Assembly: GCA_005789685.1 (NCBI GenBank)
Contig: SXXD01000094.1
Location: forward strand, 1-7,573
DNA: 7,573 nt
Direction of reading: 5' to 3'
From: Burkholderiales bacterium
GTDB lineage: Bacteria > Pseudomonadota > Gammaproteobacteria > Burkholderiales > Burkholderiaceae_C
The stretch's first letter is position 1, and every line of letters starts with the position of its first letter. Shown piece after piece: positions 1-6,868 of this stretch. The position numbers were made by a program, and so were the translations under genes. Under the pieces are notes generated by a model. It did not search any database. It saw nothing but the letters and a program-made list of their open reading frames with translations, and was not told where the DNA came from.

Positions 1-2
1 CC

Positions 3-278
<276 letters not shown>

Positions 279-284
279 TCTGAG

Positions 285-1529
285 ATGACCCGTCGCCGCG
301 TTGTTGTTACGGGCCTGGGATGTATCAGCCCCGTTGGAAACACGGTCGCAGAGGCGTGGGCCAATCTCTTAGCAGGCCAGTCGGGCATTGGTCTGATCTC
401 CAAATTTGACACCTCCGCTTTCGCCTGCAGAATTGCAGGCGAGGTGAAGGGTTTCAATTTGGAGCAGTACATCAGCGCCAAAGAGGCGCGCACGATGGAT
501 TCCTTTATCCATTACGGCATTGCTGCAGCCGCGCAAGCTGTAGCAGATGCTGGCTTGCCCACGGGCGAAGCGTTAGACGCTGAGTTGGCCACACGCATCG
601 CTTGCGTGATTGGTTCTGGCATTGGCGGTTTGCCCATGATTGAGCAAACGCATGTCGAGTACACAGCGCGCGGCCCTCGCCGCATTTCTCCATTCTTTGT
701 GCCAGCTTCTATCATCAACATGATTGCTGGCCATGTGTCTATGCGTTTTGGTTTCAAGGGCCCTAATTTGGCTGTTGTCACCGCTTGCACCACAGGCCTT
801 CATTGCATTGGTGAAGCCAGCCGCATGATTGAATATGGCGACGCCGACGTGGTGGTGGCGGGCGGCTCTGAAGCCACCATTTCGCCACTGGGCTTGGGCG
901 GCTTTGCAGCCATGCGCGCCTTGTCTACACGCAACGACAACCCCGCAGCAGCATCTCGCCCTTGGGACAAAGACCGTGACGGTTTTGTTTTGGGTGAAGG
1001 CGCTGGTGTGATGGTGGTTGAGGAATACGAACACGCTAAAGCACGTGGCGCCAAAATCTATGCCGAAATTTGTGGCTATGGCATGAGCGCAGATGCGGGT
1101 CACATGACTGCGCCCAGCATGGACGGACCACGTCGAGCCATGGTGTCAGCCATGCGCAATGCCGGCATCAATGCCGATCAAGTGGGTTACTTAAACGCCC
1201 ATGGCACTTCAACACCTCTGGGTGATTTGAATGAAACCAATGCCATCAAAGCGGCCTTGGGCGATCAGGCCAAGAAAACTTTGATCAGCTCCACCAAGTC
1301 CATGACAGGACACTTGTTGGGTGGCGCGGGTGGCATTGAGAGCATTTTCACAGTCTTGGCCTTGCACCATCAAAAAGTGCCGCCCACCATCAACTTGGAC
1401 AACCAAGATCCAGAATGCGATTTAGATTATTGTGCCAACACCGCACGCGACGTCAACATTGAATACGCGTTGAAAAATAACTTCGGTTTCGGTGGCACCA
1501 ACGGCAGTTTGGTTTTCCGTCGGATCTAA
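285..1529 (+). CDS. fabF: Beta-ketoacyl-ACP synthase II
   Basis: Elongating condensing enzyme of type II fatty-acid synthesis: it joins malonyl-ACP to an acyl-ACP with loss of CO2, and in proteobacteria it is the enzyme that extends palmitoleoyl-ACP to cis-vaccenoyl-ACP. It is 414 residues, normal for the family. The Cys-His-His active site is visible: Cys168 in TACTTG, His306 in NAHGTSTP and His343 in KSMTGH with Lys338. The glycine-rich GFGGTN loop (401-406) follows the gating Phe400. The N-terminal [16 protein letters not shown] is typical. Start ATG at 285 is six bases after the acpP stop, and its weak Shine-Dalgarno (AAGG, 270-273) lies inside the acpP tail, suggesting translational coupling. 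A strong terminator begins 12 bases after the stop codon. Confidence 0.98.
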   Translation: MTRRRVVVTGLGCISPVGNTVAEAWANLLAGQSGIGLISKFDTSAFACRIAGEVKGFNLEQYISAKEARTMDSFIHYGIAAAAQAVADAGLPTGEALDAELATRIACVIGSGIGGLPMIEQTHVEYTARGPRRISPFFVPASIINMIAGHVSMRFGFKGPNLAVVTACTTGLHCIGEASRMIEYGDADVVVAGGSEATISPLGLGGFAAMRALSTRNDNPAAASRPWDKDRDGFVLGEGAGVMVVEEYEHAKARGAKIYAEICGYGMSADAGHMTAPSMDGPRRAMVSAMRNAGINADQVGYLNAHGTSTPLGDLNETNAIKAALGDQAKKTLISSTKSMTGHLLGGAGGIESIFTVLALHHQKVPPTINLDNQDPECDLDYCANTARDVNIEYALKNNFGFGGTNGSLVFRRI

Positions 1530-1534
1530 TTCCT

Positions 1535-2041
1535 TTGAATCAAAACGCCCCATCGGTCGATTACCCGGTGGGGCGTTTTTTTTGGGCCACTTTCGTACCC
1601 ATTGGCCTTGCGATGCTCTCTTTTCTGGCGCTCAGCGCCAGTTTGTTAGCGGGTATTTTTGAGGGCTGGCGAGCGGCGCTCTTGTTTGGCGCATGGGTGT
1701 TGCTGACGTTTTTTTCTGTCTACAGTTTGAAAAGTCGGTTGGCCAAAAGTTGGCTGTGCTGGGATGGACATGTCTGGCAAGTTCACTCTGTGATTTCTCT
1801 GCCAACTCAGGTTCTTGCGGTGGCGCCCAGCCTAGCTTCTAGCATCCATTTGAATCGGGCCCTCATTGACCCTCCTTTGGATGGCGGTTACGCAATCCGC
1901 GTACATTTGGATTTTCAGCAATATCTCTTCGTCTCAATGCTCAATTCAACATCAAGCACGCAGTGGTTTTGGGTTGCAAAGCGGTCATTCCCTGAGCGTT
2001 GGCATGGATTTCGTTGCGCTGTATATTCGCCATCAGAATGA
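1535..2041 (+). CDS. YgfX-like two-helix membrane protein, function unknown
   Basis: I do not recognise a named gene. The 168-residue product has a short N-terminal tail, two hydrophobic segments (about 16-41 and 46-64) likely to form a membrane hairpin, then a cytosolic, probably beta-rich domain ending in a tryptophan-rich motif (QWFWVAKRSFPERWHGFRCAVYS, 143-165, quoted as key residues W144, W146, R150, W156, R160). This plan resembles the YgfX family. A similar small protein commonly sits between fabF and rpoE in Comamonadaceae, which is remembered and not checked. The start chosen is TTG at 1535, six bases after the fabF stop and with no good ribosome-binding site. GTG at 1568 and ATG at 1613 are in-frame alternatives, but the latter would cut into the first helix. 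The 5' codons contain the fabF terminator. Codon use looks like the neighbours', and the frame is intact. Confidence 0.72.
   Translation: MNQNAPSVDYPVGRFFWATFVPIGLAMLSFLALSASLLAGIFEGWRAALLFGAWVLLTFFSVYSLKSRLAKSWLCWDGHVWQVHSVISLPTQVLAVAPSLASSIHLNRALIDPPLDGGYAIRVHLDFQQYLFVSMLNSTSSTQWFWVAKRSFPERWHGFRCAVYSPSE
1542..1583 (+). terminator. Strong intrinsic terminator after fabF
   Basis: The arms AAAACGCCCCA (1542-1552) and TGGGGCGTTTT (1569-1579) are perfect reverse complements. The stem extends inward by a T-G wobble and three more pairs (1553-1556 with 1565-1568), leaving an eight-base loop. A run of eight T covers 1576-1583. This is a textbook rho-independent terminator for the acpP-fabF transcript. 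Unusually, it lies within codons 3-17 of the next reading frame (start 1535), so transcripts from upstream should mostly stop before that gene is complete. Confidence 0.93.
1999..2027 (+). promoter_or_regulatory. Sigma70-type promoter for mucD
   Basis: TTGGCA (1999-2004) and TATATT (2022-2027) each match the sigma70 hexamers at five of six positions and are separated by exactly 17 bases. Transcription would start near 2034, giving a mucD leader of roughly 47 bases that includes the GGAG Shine-Dalgarno at 2065-2068. The promoter lies inside the last codons of the preceding gene. Its presence makes sense because the upstream fabF terminator would otherwise limit mucD expression. I see no sigma-E-type GAACTT element here. 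Confidence 0.6.
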
Positions 2042-2080
2042 GTTTTCTGTGCAGAGATTAAATTGGAGTTTGGGTAGCTT

Positions 2081-3574
2081 ATGAAACGAATGGGTTTTAA
2101 ATCGCTGGGTGTTTTGCTTGCCCTGTTTTTGTCTTTGGGGCTTCTCACCTTTTCGCTTGCCCCTAGCCATGCACTTGCACAGCAAGCCATCGTCAGGGGA
2201 TTGCCTGACTTCACGGAGTTGGTCGAACAAGTGGGCCCGTCGGTGGTCAATATTCGCACGCTTGAAAAGGCCCGCAGTCCAGCCAGCAGTGGCGGTGGCA
2301 TGGACGAAGAAACCCAAGAATTGTTTCGTCGATTCTTTGGTATTCCAATGCCCAACACGCCAAATGCGCCCAATACCCCCAGACAGGCGCCTCGCCAAGG
2401 CCGTACGCCAGCACCCGAAGAGTCGCAACCTAGGGGAGTCGGCTCAGGATTTATTTTGACAGCTGACGGCTTCATCATGACCAATGCCCATGTGGTTGAC
2501 GGTGCCGATGAGATTCTGGTGACCTTGCCAGACAAACGCGAATTCAAAGCCAAAATAATTGGCGCCGACAAACGCACGGATGTGGCGGTTGTCAAAATCC
2601 AAGCCACGGGACTTCCTGCCGTGAAGGTGGGTGATGTGTCGCGCTTAAAAGTCGGGGAGTGGGTGATGGCCATTGGCTCACCATTCGGCCTTGAAAACTC
2701 CGTCACGGCCGGCATTGTGAGCGCCAAGCAGCGTGACACCGGTGACTACGTGCCTTTTATCCAAACAGATGTTGCCATTAACCCTGGCAATTCAGGTGGG
2801 CCTCTCATTAACATGCGAGGTGAAGTGGTTGGCATCAACAGTCAAATTTACTCTCGCTCTGGCGGGTTCATGGGCATTTCTTTTGCCATTCCCATGGACG
2901 AGGCCATGCGCGTCAGTGAGCAATTGCGCGCCAATGGCCGTGTGACACGTGGACGCATTGGCGTTCAAATTGAGCAAGTGACCAAAGAGCTTGCTGAATC
3001 GATTGGTTTAGGCAAAGCGCAGGGCGCACTCATCAACCGAATTGAGCCAGGTGCACCCGCCGACAAGGCTGGGTTGGAGCCTGGCGATGTGATCATCAAG
3101 ATCGATGGCAAGCCCATTGAGAAGTCTTCCGATCTGCCTCGATTGGTCGGCAATACAAAGCCTGGGACAAAAAGTAACTTGACCATTTTCAGGCGCGGCG
3201 CAACCAAAGAGTTGAGCATTGTGATTGCGGAGTTGGAGCCTGAAAAAGTGGCTCAAAAACCTGTTGTCGTTGAAGAAAAACCGAAGGCGGCTAATTCTGT
3301 GCAGGGCCTAGGATTGGTGGTTGCCGATTTAACCGATGCTCAAAAAGCAGAATTGAAGATCAAAGGTGGCGTTAGAGTCGAAAGCTTGATCGAGCCTGCC
3401 ATCAGAGCAGGATTGAGAGAAGGCGATGTGATTTTGGCGGTGGCCAACATCGAGGTCAGCCAAGTCAAAGACTTTGCTGTGGCCTTGAGCAAATTGGACA
3501 AGTCCAAACCAGTGAACGTCCTCTTTAGGCGCGGAGAATTAACTCGATTTGCGCTAATTCGCCCAATTCCTTGA
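2081..3574 (+). CDS. mucD: Periplasmic serine protease, HtrA/DegP family (MucD/DegQ type)
   Basis: Secreted endoprotease and chaperone that clears misfolded envelope proteins. It has 497 residues, usual for MucD/DegP. Residues 1-33 form a Sec signal peptide (basic MKRMGFK, hydrophobic core to about 27, A-x-A cleavage site, SHALA followed by QQ). The trypsin-like domain carries the triad His137 (TNAHVV), Asp167 (RTDVAVV) and Ser238 (GNSGGPL). Two PDZ domains follow, about 290-385 and 405-490. The LA-loop (about 65-118) is rich in Pro and Asn with a PNTPNAPNTP stretch. ATG at 2081 has a GGAG at 2065-2068; ATG 2090 is a possible second start. In relatives this gene ends an rpoE-rseA-rseB-mucD operon, but here those regulators are absent and the gene has a sigma70-like promoter just upstream. 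degQ or degP are alternative names. Confidence 0.95.
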   Translation: MKRMGFKSLGVLLALFLSLGLLTFSLAPSHALAQQAIVRGLPDFTELVEQVGPSVVNIRTLEKARSPASSGGGMDEETQELFRRFFGIPMPNTPNAPNTPRQAPRQGRTPAPEESQPRGVGSGFILTADGFIMTNAHVVDGADEILVTLPDKREFKAKIIGADKRTDVAVVKIQATGLPAVKVGDVSRLKVGEWVMAIGSPFGLENSVTAGIVSAKQRDTGDYVPFIQTDVAINPGNSGGPLINMRGEVVGINSQIYSRSGGFMGISFAIPMDEAMRVSEQLRANGRVTRGRIGVQIEQVTKELAESIGLGKAQGALINRIEPGAPADKAGLEPGDVIIKIDGKPIEKSSDLPRLVGNTKPGTKSNLTIFRRGATKELSIVIAELEPEKVAQKPVVVEEKPKAANSVQGLGLVVADLTDAQKAELKIKGGVRVESLIEPAIRAGLREGDVILAVANIEVSQVKDFAVALSKLDKSKPVNVLFRRGELTRFALIRPIP

Positions 3575-3738
3575 TCTTGCCCTTGTCAAGAGTCCCTTTG
3601 GAAACACAGGGTTTGCCAAGCTTCAAAAATATTTTTATGTTTGTAGTCACTAACTTTTCGGCAACTTGATTTTCGAAAATGGTTAAAATCTGGGCTCTTG
3701 AACCAATATTCATGACAAAAAAGCAGGGGTGGCTTCAC

Positions 3739-3758
3739 GATGTGGGATCTCCCACATC
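3739..3758. repeat. 20-base dyad, operator-like
   Basis: GATGTGGGATCTCCCACATC consists of perfect nine-base arms around a two-base centre (TC). The very short centre suits a site bound by a dimeric regulator better than an RNA hairpin. No T-run follows, so it is not a terminator. I do not recognise a regulator family for it. Confidence 0.6.
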
Positions 3759-3768
3759 AGTCCACCGG

Positions 3769-3836
3769 TGATCCACAGAACACCCACAAGTTATTCATTT
3801 TAAGCGACCCTTGTTTGTGAATAAGCTGTTGATAAG
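3769..3836. promoter_or_regulatory. Cluster of DnaA-box-like sites
   Basis: Four 9-mers resemble the DnaA box TTATNCACA. On the - strand, 3816-3824 reads TTATTCACA (exact match) and 3828-3836 reads TTATCAACA (one mismatch), three bases apart and in the same orientation. On the + strand, 3769-3777 reads TGATCCACA (one mismatch) and 3791-3799 reads TTATTCATT (two mismatches). The plus and minus sites face each other, and TTATTCA (3791-3797) and TGAATAA (3818-3824) form an inverted repeat. An AT-rich stretch lies 80-150 bases to the left. The layout resembles a DnaA-binding regulatory or titration site. No dnaA or dnaN gene is in the window, so a chromosomal origin is not supported. Confidence 0.4.
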
Positions 3837-3842
3837 TTTTCT

Positions 3843-3858
3843 GTTGCAAGCTTGCAAC
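3843..3858. repeat. Perfect 16-base palindrome
   Basis: GTTGCAAGCTTGCAAC is its own reverse complement with no spacer. It lies seven bases right of the last DnaA-box-like site and about 100 bases centre-to-centre from the dyad at 3739-3758. It is operator-like; no regulator can be named from sequence alone. Confidence 0.6.
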
Positions 3859-3950
3859 GACCTGCAAAGTGCTGTTTTGGGGCTGTACGTGTCTGGCTTT
3901 TTGCCTACAATGAAGTCCCAACTATCGCAGTTGCCATTGATTGTTGGTTC

Positions 3951-3982
3951 AGGGCGCGTCCTCATTCGACGCGCCCTTTTTT
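3951..3982 (+). terminator. Intrinsic terminator just ahead of lepA
   Basis: AGGGCGCGTC (3951-3960) pairs perfectly with GACGCGCCCT (3968-3977) around a seven-base loop, followed by six T (3977-3982). It points along the + strand, 374 bases after the mucD stop and 42 bases before the lepA start, with no gene between. It may end a long mucD 3' tail, end an unannotated small RNA from this gap, or act as an attenuator in the lepA leader. A five-pair hairpin (3919-3933) precedes it. Confidence 0.9.
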
Positions 3983-4024
3983 CTTGTCTTCCTTTGAATC
4001 TCAAACACTTGTAGCTGGTCCTTG

Positions 4025-5833
4025 ATGAATCACATCAGAAATTTCTCCATCATTGCGCACATCGATCATGGCAAATCGACACTCGCCGATCGGTTGATTC
4101 AACGTTGCGGTGGTTTGCAAGAGCGCGAAATGCAATCGCAAGTTCTAGACTCCATGGACATTGAAAAAGAGCGCGGCATTACCATCAAGGCGCAAACAGC
4201 TTCTCTGCAATACACAGCCAAAGATGGGCAAATCTACAATCTCAATTTGATCGATACCCCAGGTCACGTTGACTTCTCTTATGAGGTTTCACGCTCATTG
4301 TCTGCTTGCGAAGGTGCTTTGTTGGTGGTCGATGCCAGTCAAGGTGTTGAAGCACAAACGGTGGCCAATTGCTATACCGCGCTTGATTTAGGTGTCGAGG
4401 TGGTGCCCGTTCTCAATAAGATGGACTTGCCCCAAGCCGATCCCGAAAACGCCAAAGCCGAAGTCGAAGACGTCATTGGCATCGATGCCAGCGAAGCCAT
4501 TCCTTGTTCGGCCAAAACGGGCATGGGCATTGATGAAATTTTGGAAGCCATCGTCGCCAAAATTCCGGCACCTAAAGGAAACCCCAACGCACCCCTTCGC
4601 GCCATGATCGTTGACAGTTGGTTCGATACGTATGTTGGCGTTGTCATGTTGGTCCGCGTGGTTGATGGCCGATTGGGCAAAGGCGAACGTTTCAAAATGA
4701 TGGCCACAGAGACTGTGTACAACGCAGACACCATGGGCGTATTTACCCCAGCAAATGAATCGCGCAACAGTCTTGAGGCCGGTGAGGTGGGCTATATCAT
4801 TGCAGGCATCAAAGAGCTGCAAGCCGCCAAAGTGGGCGATACCATCACCTTGGAAAAGAAGCTACCCAATAATTTAGGCCCTGCCGAAAAAGCATTGCCT
4901 GGCTTCAAGGAAATTCAGCCGCAAGTGTTCGCTGGTTTGTACCCCACTGAAGCCAACCAATACGACTCCCTGCGTGACGCACTTGAAAAACTGAAGCTCA
5001 ACGATTCATCTTTGCATTATGAAGCTGAGGTTTCTCAAGCCCTCGGATTTGGCTTTCGCTGTGGCTTCCTGGGTTTGTTGCACATGGAAATTGTGCAGGA
5101 ACGCTTGGAGCGTGAATTTGACCAAGATCTGATCACGACGGCACCCAGTGTGGTGTATCAGGTTGTCAAAGGCGATGGTGAGGTGGTGATGGTCGAGAAC
5201 CCCGCCAAAATGCCCGACCAAGGCAAGATGCTAGAGATTCGGGAACCTATTGTTACGGTGCATTTGTACATGCCCCAAGATTATGTGGGCCCTGTCATGA
5301 CACTGGCCAACGTCAAGCGGGGCGTCCAGCTCAACATGTCCTATCACGGTCGACAGGTCATGCTCACTTATGAGATGCCCTTGGGCGAAATTGTTTTGGA
5401 CTTTTTTGACAAATTGAAATCGGTCTCACGAGGCTATGCTTCGATGGATTACGAATTCAAAGAATACCGCGCCTCCGATGTGGTGAAGGTCGATATTTTG
5501 CTCAACGGCGAGAAGGTGGATGCACTTTCCATCATCGTCCACCGCACGCAGTCGGCCTATCGCGGCCGTGCAGTGGTGGCCAAAATGCGTGAAATTATCA
5601 GCCGTCAAATGTTCGATGTGGCCATTCAGGCGGCCATTGGTGCCAACATCATTGCCCGTGAAACGGTTAAAGCCTTGCGTAAAAATGTGCTCGCCAAGTG
5701 CTATGGTGGTGATATCTCGCGTAAACGCAAATTGCTCGAGAAACAAAAAGCGGGTAAAAAACGAATGAAACAAATTGGCTCAGTCGAGGTGCCGCAAGAG
5801 GCATTCTTGGCTATTTTGCAGGTAGAAGATTGA
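4025..5833 (+). CDS. lepA: Elongation factor 4 (translational GTPase LepA)
   Basis: Ribosome-bound GTPase that can back-translocate or remodel stalled ribosomes and affects initiation and 30S assembly. It has 602 residues, typical. GTPase motifs are all present: G1 AHIDHGKST (11-19), the GITIKA switch (51-56), G3 DTPGH (77-81, with His81), G4 NKMD (131-134) and G5 SAK (162-164). EF-G-like domains follow, and the LepA-specific C-terminal domain is marked by [17 protein letters not shown] (from 558) and its lysine-rich tail. I chose ATG at 4025, giving [16 protein letters not shown] as in relatives; an in-frame TTG at 4022 is possible but adds only one residue. No good Shine-Dalgarno is seen. 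It shares one base with lepB, the classic lepA-lepB pairing. No clear promoter lies between the upstream terminator and the start. Confidence 0.98.
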   Translation: MNHIRNFSIIAHIDHGKSTLADRLIQRCGGLQEREMQSQVLDSMDIEKERGITIKAQTASLQYTAKDGQIYNLNLIDTPGHVDFSYEVSRSLSACEGALLVVDASQGVEAQTVANCYTALDLGVEVVPVLNKMDLPQADPENAKAEVEDVIGIDASEAIPCSAKTGMGIDEILEAIVAKIPAPKGNPNAPLRAMIVDSWFDTYVGVVMLVRVVDGRLGKGERFKMMATETVYNADTMGVFTPANESRNSLEAGEVGYIIAGIKELQAAKVGDTITLEKKLPNNLGPAEKALPGFKEIQPQVFAGLYPTEANQYDSLRDALEKLKLNDSSLHYEAEVSQALGFGFRCGFLGLLHMEIVQERLEREFDQDLITTAPSVVYQVVKGDGEVVMVENPAKMPDQGKMLEIREPIVTVHLYMPQDYVGPVMTLANVKRGVQLNMSYHGRQVMLTYEMPLGEIVLDFFDKLKSVSRGYASMDYEFKEYRASDVVKVDILLNGEKVDALSIIVHRTQSAYRGRAVVAKMREIISRQMFDVAIQAAIGANIIARETVKALRKNVLAKCYGGDISRKRKLLEKQKAGKKRMKQIGSVEVPQEAFLAILQVED

Positions 5834-6798
5834 TGGAAGTCATAACCGGGTTTTTGCTGGCTGCCTTGCTAGCTTATGCAGGTGCTTGGTACAGCGGCAT
5901 GATTGAAGGCAACTTTGCTTTGCTGATGCTCATGGCGGTCATCATTTCAGGCGTTTATTGGCTGGCTGAAAAGTTTTATTTTTGGCCGCAGCGACTTAAA
6001 GCAGTCGAACAACTTGACCAAGAAAAAGCCAAGCGGCAACAAGAATTGTCCAAAATGGGTATCGATCGACAAGACACCGAAACGGGCGAGGCGCGCGATC
6101 GACTTTTGATGCAGCCTTGGTGGTTGGACTGGACTGCGGGATTATTCCCAGTCATTTTGGTCGTTTTTGTGCTTCGCTCATTTTTATTTGAGCCCTTCAA
6201 AATTCCATCAGGTTCCATGATTCCAACCCTGTGGATCGGCGACTTGATTTTGGTGAATAAATTTCACTACGGCGTTCGTTTGCCAGTGGTCAACCTCAAA
6301 CTTACTCAAGGTACGCCCGTTGCGCGCGGTGATGTGATGGTTTTCCGTTACCCCCCGCGCCCCAGTGTGGATTACATCAAGCGGGTGGTGGCTATACCGG
6401 GTGACCAAGTTGCCTATCTGAACAAAAAACTCACGATCAATGGTGTACCTGTGCCAACCGAGTTATTGCCAGATTTTTTTGATGAATCCGTCATGCGCTA
6501 CTTCAAACAATCGCAGGAAAAACTGGGTACTCAGCCATACAATTTGATTGTGGATGACGAGCGTCCTGCCTTCATTCCAGGTGCAGACGATTTTCCTTAC
6601 AGAGATCAGTGCAACTACACCGTAGAGGGTGTCGTTTGCAAGGTGCCTGAAGGGCATTACTTCATGATGGGCGACAATAGAGACAATTCTCTTGATTCAC
6701 GCTATTGGGGTTTTGTGCCCGACGCCAACATCGTCGGTCGGGCGTTTTTTGTTTGGATGAATTTTGGAAATCTGGGACGCATTGGCGCATTCAATTGA
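5833..6798 (+). CDS. lepB: Signal peptidase I
   Basis: Membrane serine protease that cuts signal peptides from Sec- and Tat-exported proteins on the periplasmic side, MucD in this window being a likely substrate. It has 321 residues, in the Gram-negative range. Hydrophobic segments lie at about 3-20, 28-46 and 102-118, with a charged cytosolic stretch between (about 52-92). Catalytic Ser128 is in PSGSM, the general-base Lys183 is in DYIKRVVAIPGD, and the GDNRDNSLDSRYWG box is at 280-293. Start ATG 5833 overlaps the lepA stop by one base (TGATG), so translation is coupled; the in-frame TTG at 5830 is less likely. AGGT at 5820-5823 can serve as ribosome-binding site. A terminator-like hairpin lies near the 3' end. 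In many relatives a DUF4845 gene follows; here rnc follows directly. Confidence 0.97.
   Translation: MEVITGFLLAALLAYAGAWYSGMIEGNFALLMLMAVIISGVYWLAEKFYFWPQRLKAVEQLDQEKAKRQQELSKMGIDRQDTETGEARDRLLMQPWWLDWTAGLFPVILVVFVLRSFLFEPFKIPSGSMIPTLWIGDLILVNKFHYGVRLPVVNLKLTQGTPVARGDVMVFRYPPRPSVDYIKRVVAIPGDQVAYLNKKLTINGVPVPTELLPDFFDESVMRYFKQSQEKLGTQPYNLIVDDERPAFIPGADDFPYRDQCNYTVEGVVCKVPEGHYFMMGDNRDNSLDSRYWGFVPDANIVGRAFFVWMNFGNLGRIGAFN
6717..6750 (+). terminator. Terminator-like hairpin inside the lepB 3' end
   Basis: GCCCGAC (6717-6723) and GTCGGGC (6737-6743) are perfect arms with a 13-base loop, followed by G and six T (6745-6750). It falls within lepB codons for the conserved PDANIVGRAFFVW stretch, about 48 bases before the end of the gene. 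Translating ribosomes would mask it in lepB-translating mRNA. It could lower rnc-era expression when lepB translation is poor, or it could be a by-product of conserved codons. Confidence 0.35.
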
Positions 6799-6868
6799 GC
6801 TTCCTGTCCTGAACTTGTCAACATTCATTGAAACTGCCACTCATTAATTTCACTGTCAGGCTATCCGT
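6799..6868 (+). promoter_or_regulatory. lepB-rnc spacer, possible rnc leader structure
   Basis: Seventy bases without a gene. CCTGA (6808-6812) can pair with TCAGG (6856-6860), which contains the AGG likely to be the rnc ribosome-binding site. Nested inside, TGAAA (6829-6833) can pair with TTTCA (6848-6852). Both stems are only five pairs long. No convincing sigma70 promoter was found. Escherichia coli RNase III cleaves a hairpin in its own leader, which makes a structured leader plausible, but the evidence here is thin. Confidence 0.2.

Larger units (their letters stand above)
3575..4021. other. 447-base non-coding stretch between mucD and lepA
   Basis: No reading frame here resembles a protein, and none has a convincing ribosome-binding site. 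In order it holds: no evident terminator after mucD; an AT-rich stretch (about 3621-3690) with AAAAATATTTTT at its left end; a TAAAAT (3684-3689) that could serve as a -10 but lacks a -35; a 20-base dyad (3739-3758); the 8-base palindrome CACCGGTG (3763-3770); DnaA-box-like 9-mers (3769-3836); a perfect 16-base palindrome (3843-3858); a TACAAT (3906-3911) that could be a -10 with a poor -35; a small hairpin CAACT/AGTTG (3919-3933); and an intrinsic terminator (3951-3982). A gene often found here in other Burkholderiales, a glutaredoxin-like frame, is not present. Confidence 0.8.

Noticed and set aside
573..1103. 176-codon - strand frame opposite fabF
   Set aside because: It lies fully within fabF, is rich in His, Cys and Ala as expected for a shadow frame, and has no recognisable motif.
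2341..2440. Pro/Asn-rich PNTPNAPNTP repeat in mucD as a coding oddity
   Set aside because: It falls in the LA-loop, a region known to vary and be low-complexity in HtrA proteases; the frame and domains are intact.
1915..2739. Long open frame on the - strand (274 codons) across the mucD 5' half
   Set aside because: It is antisense to a clear HtrA protease, its translation is low-complexity and resembles no family, and it is best explained by codon bias of mucD.
3575..3640. mucD terminator in the first bases after its stop
   Set aside because: Only weak pairings (CTTG/CAAG, CCCT/AGGG) without a T-run; AAAAATATTTTT is merely AT-rich self-complementarity.
3712..3771. 19-codon frame starting ATG at 3712 (MTKKQGWLHD...)
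   Set aside because: No ribosome-binding site, very short, and it runs across the 20-base dyad; nothing supports translation.
3811..4014. 67-codon + strand frame before lepA
   Set aside because: It would start at TTG without a ribosome-binding site, runs through the DnaA-like boxes, the 16-base palindrome and the terminator, and has no recognisable motif; no glutaredoxin-type Cys motif is present.
6811..6837. GAACTT at 6811-6816 as a sigma-E -35 element ahead of rnc
   Set aside because: No matching -10 element lies at the required spacing, so it is likely chance.
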